NCBI GenBank assembly: GCA_021464245.1
Contig: JADCRB010000071.1
Span: forward strand, 4,107,681 to 4,171,680
Direction: 5' to 3'
Length of the DNA: 64,000 bases
From: Carallia brachiata
Lineage: Eukaryota; Streptophyta; Magnoliopsida; Malpighiales; Rhizophoraceae
Shown here: positions 13,102 through 25,000 of the stretch, piece after piece
Layout of the letters: each line of letters starts with the position of its first letter
Numbering within the stretch: position 1 is the stretch's first letter
Translations under genes and position numbers: made by a program
The notes under the pieces: model-generated
What the model was told of the DNA's origin: nothing
Databases searched by the model: none
Seen by the model: the letters and a program-made list of their open reading frames with translations, nothing else

Positions 13102-13708
13102 GTAATAATGAGAAAAATTACATAATTATCTTCTTGTATAAGAAAAAAATCATCTCTTCTCTTTGTAATCCTTAGAGAATAATTTTTATATGTTAGAGTT
13201 CTTTTTTTCATCCAAATATTTGCCTTTCCTATATTTAGTATTCAAATTTAAATGAAAAACATATCTTTATAATTTTTTGTATTATTAATAGATGAGTTTC
13301 AAATCAAAAATCTAATATAAAGGAAAATGAGAATCGTAAGATTAGATTGAGATTTTACTGATTATAAGATTCAGATTGAGATTCTATCATATCTTAAAAT
13401 ATTTTACCACGATTCAGATTGTTGGCTTTATGTATAATCGTAGAATCGTAAGATTCTACGATTTGGATCGAAATTTTAACAACCTTGATAGTGAGAGGCC
13501 GCAACGAGTCAGCATGCACAGTTTTCCAAATGTGCAAGGCATTGGGTGTGCTGTTAAGACTTTAACCCCTGTTTGGAAAAAATGAAAAAAAAAAAAAGAG
13601 AATAAAAGTGTGAGTAATGAACATTGGAAAGAAGAAACGTATTTCATCTTTCATGGGAGAGGACAGTATAATGTGACCAAAGAAAGTTAAAAATATCTGG
13701 GATAATGG
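12259..13708. repeat. 725-bp tandem duplication including most of the MITE
   Basis: The block beginning AATAATTGTAAAATTCTACT at 12259 starts again at 12984. Both copies run through the MITE's right end and about 230 bp of flank (words AGTGAGAGGCCGCAA and AACATTGGAAAGAAGAAACG in each). Copy 2's MITE right end is at 13487. The second copy has a much longer AT run (about 13058-13098). The MITE's left end is present only once, so this is a segmental tandem duplication and not a second insertion. Confidence 0.88.
13058..13098. repeat. (AT)n microsatellite
   Basis: A pure AT run of about 20 units inside the second copy of the tandem duplication; the first copy has only a short run at 12340-12356. 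Confidence 0.9.
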
Positions 13709-14610
13709 AGTATAATGTAAGAAAAAAAAGTTAAAAATATTTGTTTGGAAGTGTAATGAGAGAAAAAAAATTAAAAATATTTTATTTAGTAATAAGTGTA
13801 AAGTAAGAGAAAGAAAAAATATAATATGTGTTGTACTAGTAATTTTATCCACAAAAATAAAGGTTAAAAAAAATAAATAAGAGCAAAAAGTAATTTAACA
13901 AAAAATTTAAAAAAATTATGAAAAGACTGCTATCACTTCTCCTCATATCTGCCCTAATTTTTGGGTAAAGTATATGATGGACATTAAAATATAATTTAAA
14001 GAAATTTTTATTATTAAAAAATTTAAATTTTTAAGTCATTTACCATTTTTTTAATTTAATTTTATTATATTTAATAAGTAATTGATTTGCTATTTTTTTG
14101 GAAGAACAATCAATCGGCTCCAACTGTTAAAAGTTTCTATGATTCCTTACAAAATCCACTCCCCTTATCTTTTTTGTTTGTCGCCCCCCTCCTTCTCTCT
14201 CTCTCTCTCTCTCTCTCTCGTTTCCATCACATTTTTTCTTTTCCACCACACTTTCTTTTTTGTTTTTTTTTTCTTTCTTTGTCTCTTCTCACTCACGTGA
14301 GAGGCACACACTCCTTTTTTTTTTTTTTTTCTTTTTTGCCAATTTTTTAACTCATCTACGGACACATTTGGCTCCTACAAAATCTCACACCATCAGCTTC
14401 CATTATTGTGGCTTGAGGGACTTTGTTGTTGTTGTTGTTGTTGTCATTGCGAGGCCCAAAGTTGAAAGCCTGATCCGAACTCTGAAACGACCCGCTATTT
14501 GGATTAAAACCACCCTTGTCCACTCTAGGTGGTCTTTCTTGGTTAACTTAACCTGTTAGGACTGGTTTAGCACAGAAGCGAGCTAAGCCAAAGACAAGGT
14601 TAACAATCCG
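13709..14610 (+). promoter_or_regulatory. upstream region of the cap methyltransferase gene
   Basis: No gene was seen. It contains a CT run (14194-14219), long T-rich tracts, and a (TTG)n run near 14424-14443. Pyrimidine-rich DNA of this kind is common just upstream of plant housekeeping genes, so promoter and 5' leader are the likely roles. The transcription start cannot be placed from sequence alone. Confidence 0.45.
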
Positions 14611-16666
14611 ATGAGTGGATTTGGGGTTCAGGGGAGGACCGATTCGAGTCACCATCGTCTCTACGACTTCGCCAGATTGGCCCTCATCAAAATCTTCGCC
14701 ATCCTTATGCTACTGTCTCTCTCAATCTGTGATTTTTTTTTTTTTTTTTTTTACATTCGAAAATTCTATGTGATGTGAATAGAAATAAAGATGGGTGTTG
14801 TTGGGTTAATTAATTGTTAAGGTATGCGATTTGTATTGCGGAGGCGGAGGAGGAGGAGGAGGAGGCAGCAGCAGCAGCAGAAGCAGACAAATGGGAAACT
14901 GCTCATATCGGCCACTATATTGGAATAGGTGCTTGCACTCACAACTTGATAAAGAAATGCACTTTTGTTATATTAAATTTTACTCCCCCTTCCCCTTATG
15001 TTTCTCTCTTATGTGCTTCTGGATACAGGATATGATAACAACATTGACAGGAATTACTTTAATAATAATTGTAGACATATCGTCATCTGGAATCACGATA
15101 TGAAAAGTGCATGGGAAAGTCAGCGAAAAAACTTCACTTCTGAGTTCTTTGAGGCTGACCCTTGCTCTGTGAGCTTCTTCTACTTTTTTTTCTTTTTTTC
15201 CTCTTTTTTTCACTCAATTTTTTATTTCTCTTTGGCTGCTCTTAACCCTTTACTGGGGCGCTTGTAAAGGTGCTTTCTTGAGGCCTGTTTGGTTATCGCA
15301 TGCATTTAGATACTGAAATGGATTCAGGATTTTTTAAAAAGTATTCATGTGTTGGCTCTGACTGTTCCTTGTTGCTTGATTCTACACCGCATTTGACTTA
15401 AAAAATCTATTGGCTTGACAGGAAAATTTCGAAATCAAGTTAAAGGAAAAGGCCAATCAGGCTGACCTAGTTTGCTGCTTACAGAATTTGCAGGTTCCAA
15501 AGCTATGCACATTCCTTACCTATGGCATGGTTCTGTTTCTGTTATGCCTTTTTGCGAAACGTGTTGATGAGGCTCATCCATCTTATTTGTGATAATCTGT
15601 TCTGGGTTACTTAAGCGTATCCAAATTTCTATCTGCAGTTGTGTTTTGAAACGGAAGAAAGTGCTAGTAAACTTCTCCATAATGTATCATCATTGCTCAA
15701 ACCAGGGGGGTTTTTTTTCGGTATTACTCCTGACTCATCTACCATATGGTATGAATGATTATCGTTGAAAGCCTTAAGATTTCTTCCTTTCCTTCACACA
15801 CATGCACACACACATATTTGTTTCAATGTGGATCATTTGTTCGTGGAGTTGCTAAATAGGTGTCTTTTTGCTAGTGAATTATCAGCTGATGATTTGCACA
15901 GAGAAACTTCAAAGGGCTCAATTTATAGTTTTATGTCATATTCTTCAACAGGAGCTAATGCAACAGCTGTTTGCATACTATTTTGCATGAGCATTTCATT
16001 CGAACCTTTGTCATCTTTGTGCAAGGACCATCCTAAGCCCCACTATCCAATTATGTTCTACTATTAAATCATCCATGAAACTTTACTCTTGTAAAGGTGA
16101 GCTTAGGTTTATGTTTAATATTGTGACCATGCAGGGCAAAGTATCAGAAGAATGTGGAAGCATACCACAACAGAAGCAGCAACATGAAACTCAACATTGT
16201 CCCCAATTGCATCCGTTCGGAGAGTTACATGATAACCTTCGAAGTTGAGGAAGAGAAGTATATTTACATTGAAATGTTTAAAATGTTTGATTCTTTTTTT
16301 TTTTTGTCTTGGATGATTTTGTTCTGATATATCGTGTCCTTTCCTAAAATAGGTTCCCGTTGTTTGGAAAGAAATACCAATTAAAATTTGCTCATGATAT
16401 CTCTGCAGAAACCCATTGCCTGGTTCACTTTCCAAGCTTGATCAGGTTGATTCTTACCTCCACATGTGACCAAAATTGGCATTATTATGGGCATTAATTT
16501 AGTAATGTCAATTCTGTAATAATTCCCTGGTTTTACTGTAATCATATTTGTGTTTAAGTCCTGAAATCTATATGATAATATCTCTACCTTGTTACACATT
16601 TTCACTGCCTCGAAGGAAAATTTACCATTAGTTGATGAAGTTATTATTAATCATTATTTTCTCTCT

Positions 16667-16705
<39 letters not shown>

Positions 16706-17479
16706 CTTGTTTTAAGAACTTTTCTTTTAGGTACTTTTTTGAGTGATCTAACGGCTTAAAGTCTGTATATGTGCCCAGGTTGGCCAGAGAAGCGGGTCTG
16801 GAGTATGTAGAGATTCAAAATTTGACCGAATTTTATGACGATAACAGGTACTTTAGTTTGCATTGTCTTATGGTGCTATGAGCACTGCAGATAGTTTTTG
16901 GATTTACTCTGCTTCCATTGGGATTGGGGCATAGGCAGTACTAACATTGGCTTTGTTCAAAGAATGCATTTTGTGGGCATGCTGATGCATGCTGGTCCTA
17001 ACCTTGTCGACGCTAAGGGGAGGCTTGTCCCCCGATCCTATGATATCTTAGGTATTGCATTCATCTTCTTCTACACTTGTTCATTTCCCTTGCATTCGCT
17101 CAAGCATTTTATTCATGTGCTGTCATTCCGTTGCAACTTCCCTTTTCCAGGTCTATATTCCACATTTATATTTCAAAAACCGGACCCAGATGTTGTTCCC
17201 CCTGTTGCAACACCACTGTTGCAAGATGAAACTTACAATTATGATGAGGCAAGTAATTCTCCGACTTTGGCAAAGGCCGCATTCAGACTGTGTTCGCTTG
17301 TTGTTCACAGCATGATTTTTTTTCATTAATCGTTCCAGAGAGAATGGCAAGAAACTGTATGGAGGGAAGATGAAACGAGCGTGCCCGCTGAGCCACCTCT
17401 TGGATTAGGCAAGATAAGCGAACAGAAGGGAATATTAGGTCCTGGCCCAGCAGACCTGCGTTTCTCAGAAGCACTTTAA
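14611..17479 (+). CDS. mRNA cap guanine-N7 methyltransferase (plant type 2), with 5' indels
   Basis: The enzyme methylates N7 of the capping guanosine using SAM, in the nucleus. Exons are 14611-14714, 14822-14928, 15075-15168, 15422-15493, 15639-15748, 16135-16257, 16353-16445, 16779-16847, 16963-17051, 17151-17248 and 17339-17479. Exons 4 to 11 are clean and read KANQADLVCCLQNLQ, KPGGFFFGITPDSST, PNCIRSESYMITFEVEEEKF, FAHDISAETHCLVHFPSLIR, EAGLEYVEIQNLTEFYDDNR and GILGPGPADLRFSEAL before the stop. The start at 14611 is chosen because HHRLYDFARLALIKIF follows at the family position. Exons 1-3 carry three indels: SAM motif I (HPYAT then VCDLYCG) lies in a different frame from the residues on both sides, and exon 3 as written meets TGA at 15101-15103. 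The intron after 17248 uses a GC donor. Either sequence error or a recent pseudogene explains this; the clean 3' half favours error. Confidence 0.88.
14822..14928 (+). other. exon 2 of the cap methyltransferase with a GGA/GCA repeat and frame switch
   Basis: The exon starts VCDLYCG in one frame and ends DKWETAHIGHYIGI in the next, with a (GGA)n(GCA)n tract between (about 14840-14880). It is 107 bp long, whereas the phases of its neighbours require 106 or 109. The glycine/glutamate then alanine tract follows SAM motif I directly, so its length varies at a functionally tight place. Confidence 0.8.
16671..16698. repeat. (AT)n microsatellite
   Basis: AT run of about 14 units within the intron between exons 7 and 8 of the cap methyltransferase gene. 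Confidence 0.9.
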
Positions 17480-19080
17480 TCCGACAATGGTGGTTTAACT
17501 TCGAGAGAGAAGGTCCCATACGTCCCAAGGGAAAACATCTTTTTTTTTTTTTATCGTGTAATTTATATGATCATATTCAGCAAGAGATCTGCTGTGTTTT
17601 TTTTTTTTTTATTATTGTATATTTTCTTTTCGCTTCAGTTTAATAGAACTGGTTGGTTATTGTGAAATTAAGTAAATCTAAGCATCGGATGGTGTCGTTT
17701 GTATGTCCGCAAATTCCAAGTTGGTAGTATTGATTAATTTTTTATTCACCTCGAGTATATTAACAGCAGTAGATCAGATTTGTGAATAAAATAATAATAA
17801 ATATCTTAAAAACTGTGTGATTAAATATTTTAAAATATATAATTATGAAAAAATTTAATTTTTTATAATATCATTAAATTAAAAAAAATTGATCAATTTT
17901 TTTATAATTGTATGTTTTAAAATATTTCATAATATAATTTGTAGAATACTTATTATTATTCTTATAAATAAGTTGAGTGGACCATGTCTATTCATTTATT
18001 AAATGTTTGAGCCTACAATTAAATTACAGCTTGCAGCGTTATTTACTAATAAGCCGAATTTAAATTGAACTAGTTGAACTTTCGAGATTGTGTCATTTAA
18101 TTTAACAATATTAACAAAATAATTAAAATTAAAAAAATTAGTCATACATAAAATTAAAATGTCAAAAATATTTGCTTTAATAAAACAAACCAATTAAAAA
18201 TAAAATTTTAATTTATAAATATAAATGTGTAACAACATATTTTGAAAAATGAACTTAATAAAATTATGTTTATAACATAATGACGTTTTCAATATTATGT
18301 AAAATTTTTAAACAAGTTGTTTAAGAGTCTAAATCGAATCTATCTATAGTTAGGCTAGGTTCATTCATTAAATGTGATTTGAAACAAAGCTTAAGTGTCA
18401 GTAAATATAAATTAAGGGTTAATATACAAAAATTAAAGTAATAAATTTAACACAAACTTTCAAAAATAACAAATCTAACACGTAATAATTTTATATAAAT
18501 AGAATCTATCAGTTTCAATAACAGGTTGATAGAAATATATCTGTTAACATATAAATTATATTCAAGAAATTTCACAGCATATTATATTTACTATTTTAGG
18601 CAAAATTAATACTAAATTTGTTATGTTTTTAAAATTAATGCTAGATTTATTATTTTAAATAAAATTGATATTATTTTTGTAGATTAACCTATAAATTAAT
18701 GAGCTCCGACAAAAACCGAACTATTAAATTTTTAACGAACGTATCGACTCACTTTCAACTCTAACGGGTTGACAAAGTTGTTATAACCAAATCCTCCTGT
18801 GGCCACTACTAGATTTGCTAACTAAAATTTGGCTTAGAATTATTTGGTCTTCTATAAGGATGGCAAAGAGGATCTCTAAAAGAAGGCTTTGAATCGAATA
18901 GCAAAAATATCCTCCAAAAAGTGACCAAGGAACGATTATTGATAAAACCCCGTGCCCGTGCGTGCACGTGCTTCTGTCATGCGAAATTGTATGTTTATGC
19001 GTCCGTTGTTTATTATGATATGTAATATAACACCAGGAAGCAGCCTAAAGGAGCTCAAGATGAGATGCACCGAAATAGCG
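17480..19080. other. intergenic DNA between convergent genes
   Basis: The 3' ends of the cap methyltransferase (+) and pyruvate kinase (-) genes face each other here. The stretch holds their untranslated ends and AT-rich sequence with many short A and T runs (17780-18700). A GTGCCCGTGCGTGCACGTGC-rich patch lies near 18950. No gene was found. Confidence 0.6.
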
Positions 19081-22000
19081 TTACTCTTCAAGTTCAAGGA
19101 TCTTCACCACAGATGCGTCGGCAATCTTTTGACAAACAACAACTCGGTCATGTGACTTTATAACACCGGCCGCCTTCCCATGATCTAAAGCAACCTTCAG
19201 AACTGACTCATTTGACGCATGCTTAGAGTCGGCCTGCAAATATTTACATTTGATTTCAACAAATGAAAACTCTTTTTCAACAGAATATATCTCCATGACT
19301 CTATAAGTTGAAATTACAATTGAATATGTAGTTCCAAAATGTGCATCACAGACGCATAGAAAAGTAAAAGAGGGTTGGAACAACACACATTGACCAAAAG
19401 TTCCATGCCAAAACAACTGCTCGGCCTTACAATGTGCAACCCATGATTGCATCAAAGGGCAGTTTGAGTTTATTCTTCCATGAACAAAAAATTGGAATTG
19501 GGTGCTGGTAGAAACGCAGCTAATTTCCTATGTATGGACCAGTATTTTCCACTTGTTTTTTGATTGCATGAACGGCACTTCCAATCAATTGCAGAATTCT
19601 GAAAGTTTATCAAGTTCAATGCAGTTTCATACGACAAAACTAATTTTGAACTACGAAAACCAGATAGGTTTTTCCCAAAGGTTGTTAGGTCATACCTGTA
19701 TGCCATTTACTTTTTCATCAAATAGGAAGACAAACAAACAGGAGAGGGGTGTAGGGGATTCTTACTAAAACGGAAAATGCTTACCGGATGACTGGGATCT
19801 GCAAGCAAGGGGAAAAGTCCTCTGATGATAAGTGACTGCCTGGCCTGAAAGAAAGTCAGAGGGAACAGGAATTATAGGTTCCAAGTTCAGTCAGAGGAAA
19901 CAAAATCAACAGCACCAATAGAACATAAAAGCTAAACAGAAAAACAATTGGATAACATTTAACAATGTCACAATGCCCAGACACTTGTAAGTTGGGAACT
20001 TCTCACTTAAATATTACTTGGATCATGACAGACTTACCAAAAACTGTTTCACGCAACTTTCTGAAAAAAGAGAACAAAGTTGATAAATCGTTTGTTAACA
20101 GCAAAAAACATAGAGTTCATCCATGAATCAATCTATTAAATTTTAATAACGAAATTTGGTAAACATCGGGAGATGGTTTTCATGATAAGAATCATTATCC
20201 ATACTACTCTGCCTGAGCCTGACCTAGAGTAAAAACATAACGCTTCCACTGTCTCTTGAACGTGGCCAAATAACTTTGCTTCAACAGAAGCTAGATATAT
20301 CCATTGAAGGGCAATGGCATACCTCAAAAGCACCGGTAAAGGTCCCGCAGTTGATTCGTCTTAAGCCGAGGGATAACAACCGAAATCACAGGCATTGTTG
20401 GCCTATACTTTGCAAGCAATCTGGATTAAGACAAAAGATATTTTGAAATTCCAATAAAGTCTGGTCACATATGCTGATAACCGGGGACCAAACTTCATTT
20501 GCATGAACCTCATCTGCTAAAAGAGTTAAAACAGAAGCCTAAGTCTGAAAGTGAGAACCTTGCAGCTCTTCCTGATGAAGTAAAGCAGATAATTACAGAG
20601 GCCTTCACCTTGATGGCTGCACGAACCTAAATTACCAAAGAACAAAAAGCAAGGAGACACAAACATGTCAGTGAAACAAAAAGCGTAAATATTGAAGATG
20701 ATAATGCAGAAAGAATACCGCCGAGGAAACAATGGATTCCAGATGGCTCATTGGTTCTCCAACATTCTTGACAGCTTTCTTGAAGTAGGCATCTTGATTG
20801 AACGCCTTTTCTGCCTGCATATGAAAATCTAATCAGATAGAAGGATGACAACAAAAGCAAAGTCCACGCAACTGTCCCAACAAAGCAAGTGGATAAATGA
20901 CAAACTGCATGGCCATTACATTGTAGCCTCTTAATATGTATGAACATCAAATATAAGTAGACGGAAAGCTGACATCAAGTAGGGTAAACAGCGAAAGTTG
21001 ACAACCACACTAAGCCATATCTGGCTGGGACACACCATAAATTGTTGAATTCACACCACAAGTATATAGGCCTGAGCCCATGCCCCACGGCCAGTCAGTT
21101 CTCCATCCACCCAAGGTCACCACATTAACCCATATCTTCAGGTATCAACAGTGATTAGAAATGGCAATTAGTTGGCGGTTTCTTTCTCCTTCAAAGGTTG
21201 AATTTATTCAGGTATGTGTATCTCCATTGGGAAAACCACATATATGCATGGTTCTGCTTTAGTCAGTTTAAATGAGGCCAAACTGAAGATAAAAATACAA
21301 CAGACCAGTCCTCTGGCCGAAAATCTACGTCAAAACTCATCCAGCGACACACAATGTTAATCAGGTTGAACAGACGTGTCGTATTTCTAACCTCTGCGCG
21401 CATAAGTACATACTGTGTGTGTGCACGTGCTGGGGCTGGGGAGATTTGTGAGAACATCAAGAGAGCAAAAAAAGGAGATATTTAAAGAAGCAACATAAAA
21501 CTTACCTCAGCACATATCTTTCCAACAGTAGAAATTGTCTCAATTGGATACAGTCCCCGCAGGGTCTCCGCACCTAGAAGAATTGCATCACTCCCTAGAC
21601 CAATGGAAAAATGAAAGGTTAATATCCTAAGTTGCATAGGCAAGATATCTGAAAAGTGTTGAGCGAGGCCAAATGAATGCAGTATAAAAACAACACAGAC
21701 AGCAGAATAACATGTTCTATGTAAGAAGTATGTATATGACCGAGCCGAACAGCGACAATAGTGAAAGCCATCCACCACAAGAAGCAAAAGGAAACACATT
21801 TATGTCAGAAGACTGACATTTACCATCCAATACTGCATTTGCAATGTCAGTTGCTTCTGCACGAGTAGGTCTCAAATTCTCAGTCATACTGTCCACAACA
21901 CGGGTAACAACAGCAGGCTTTCCAGCCATGTTGCATTTGAAAACAGCAGCCTTCTGAAATAGAAACACCTGTCCACAAAAGGAAAATGGCCTAGTAGGAC

Positions 22001-25000
22001 ATGGATTTTTTGTTTTTTGTTTTCTTTTTTTTGTTTTTTTTGAGCTCTAATTTAGGAATCTTTTATAGGAGACACATGCACTATGACACTAAATGTAGAC
22101 AAGCAGCATAGCAATGCAAAGTATTGTTTTGTTTTTTTTTTTCATGTTCATTATAATCGGGTACCCAATAGCATCTTAATAAACTATTAGTAGCAAATAA
22201 TCAATGCCATTGGACGTGGTAAAATAAAAAAAATATGATATGAATCAGAATATTACTGTGATGCACCCATCATAGGCCTGGGGCTACAGGTATTTTCATT
22301 CAAGTCCAACTGAGTAAGCTACAATATGGTTCCAAATCTTACTAACATCAAGGCAACAAGAAGATTAGTCAAACAAATCATAAGATTAATCTATCTCCAA
22401 AAACACCAAATAAAGGTCCAATAGATACACCAGAATTTAAAATATGAAGTAATTTGTACATTTATTAAGAATTTCTCATAGAATACTGAACATCCAACTG
22501 AGAACATAATGGCCCACATTTATTTGGCAAAATTACAAACACAGAAGGAATAAAGGAAAAGGTTCATCAATGAAGCACTATTGGGACGGATTACTCTATC
22601 TATCTATATATATATATGTACGTACGTATGTATGTATGTATGTATGTATATGTTTTGGATCTAGTTGGATTGGGGGAGGGGGTATTTTTTATAAGTGAGG
22701 TTTGCGCTTCGAACCCCAGATTTCACCTGAAAACTGTCCATATGTGATAATTTGCACATGCAATTATACTGTCCATGTCTTAGACACACGGTGAACAATT
22801 TACTCTCAGGTCTTAAAGATTAACCTTCTCTGGCGGAAGATCTATCCCCAAATTTCCACGGGACAAGATGATACCATCCGCTTCTTGCAGGATCTCATTA
22901 AAATGATTAGCCCCTACAAGAATAAATAAGAAACTGGAAAGTAGGATTTCGAGATTAAACTCAAGTGCATGGGATATTCAAATTGTAGACAAGCGATGGC
23001 TTATTTTGATCTCACCTCCACATTTTCAATTTTAGCAAAAATCTGTGTTTGCTGGAGGTCCCCTAGTCTAGAGAGAAAGTCACGTGCCTGCGTAACAAAA
23101 TGAATACCACTGTTAAGTCAGTGAGACAAAATAAGAAAAGTGTGTCCCTCGTCAGGGAAAACCCTGACTGCAAAACCTGCGGTTGTTTTGGCTAGAAGCT
23201 GATCTGTAAGAGAAAACATGGTAAAGGTACATAGACGAAAGAGATTAACATACTATACTTGAGAAGAAAAAAAAACTAGCCACTTCCAGCTTGAAAATCC
23301 TTACATGGCGAATATCTTCTGCATGCCGGGTGCATGAAAGAGAAAGGAAGTCTATATTGTTTTGAACCCCCCATGTGGCAATAACCTGATATCAATCATC
23401 AGAACGTGAAGAAGTACTTATTAAGCAAGCACTGTATTTCCAAGAAGAAGATATTTCTACTCACACAATTGCATAATGAAAAATTGATGAAACCATTAAA
23501 AAGGTGGTAGTTGATTAGATATTTAAGATTTCATTTTAAAATTGGTTACACAATTAAGTTTTAATCTCAAGACATTAAGTGCAAGAAATATAGAATTAAA
23601 CTCTGTTAGAGAAAATTAAGCAAGAAGTCCATGTTTTACCAATGGAACTAAAACGCCATTTCAAATTGTAGATTTATCTCAGACTATTTCAAATAAGAAC
23701 AATACCATATCATAGAATATTCATGGACTGGAACCAATATAAATTGAAGAAAAGAAACAGGTTTAACCCCCGTCATAATTCCAGCAGACTCATAATGCCA
23801 GCAGACAGGATTATGAAGCCTAAGTGAATCAAGCAGGAACACCGACCTCCTTATCTTTATCAGCTAGTGTGGGTAGATCAATACGAATTTGAGAGACATG
23901 CAAAGTATACAGTGGACCACCCAAGGTAGCCGAATTCTTCACCAAGCAAACCACATCTTCACCATTGATTTCAGTGACCTGCATCATCAAGTTGAAATTC
24001 CATGAAATACTTTTTGGTATACAAAATTCTCCATAATTCAAACTAAAGATCAAATTATAGAGAGTTTCTAGCTGTGAACTATATATTCATCAGGTTGCTT
24101 GAAGTTGAAATAGGGAGGCAACTAGCAAAACATTTTTTCATGCAAAAGAAGTGACAGGCACGTATGGCATGAATAGTTGGCAACTATTATAACTTAAAGC
24201 TTTCATCACCATGTCAGCAGCCAGTAATCAATCCAGAATTCACTCAAGAATTCCACCCAACCCAAGTGTTGGCTTACCTCCAGCCACACAGAAGTAGTTT
24301 CACTTCCTGTAAACAGATATTGACCAATAAAGATAGTATCTCCTTTCTTCACTGCCTGTAAGACCATGTTGAACTCCAGTTATGTCAACAATGTATCAAG
24401 CTTGTGATTGTGATGGAACCACACATCACGCACCAAACATCCAAATTTGTCTCAGAATATACAATTTTCATGGCAGAATTTGAGAGTAATTGGATAGAGA
24501 GATACAAAGAGCGCTGACAGAAGAAACAAGCAGTATGAGAAAAAATAAAAATAAAAAAAAAAGACACGACCATAAAAACTCCATTGAGAAATCTACTCTC
24601 AGAAGCGGGATAACTAGATTTAGATTTTAATAAAGTTTAGCAAACGAAACCACTGAATAATGTTGCATTGCCATCAGAATATCCAAACTTTCTATGGTTA
24701 TCAGAAATCCCAAAGTCGCCACCTTTGACATCCAGTTCTCTGCAGCAGTGGTGCAGCCAGAAAAAAAGTCAGTGGGGGCAACAACATATAAGGTGCAAGT
24801 GAGTCAGTCTTAATTGAGTTTTGACATATTTAATTTTAGTTCATCCAATAAATTAAATTAAAATTTAGATTCGATATCGATAGTTCGTTCAACAATTAAG
24901 TTAAAATTAAAATTCGATATCAATATATTTAACTAACAAAGAAAAAATTCAAGTCTAAATAATTTAAATTAAAGTTCATTTAGTAAAAAAAATTAATTTC

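Noticed and set aside
13456..14365. Several frames rich in phenylalanine, lysine or arginine
   Set aside because: They translate homopolymer and CT/GA repeats, with no conserved sequence.
14995..15075. Alternative exon 3 start after the AG at about 15029, giving DMITTLTGITLI
   Set aside because: It has no family resemblance, while the AG at 15073-15074 gives the expected GIDISSSGI continuation.
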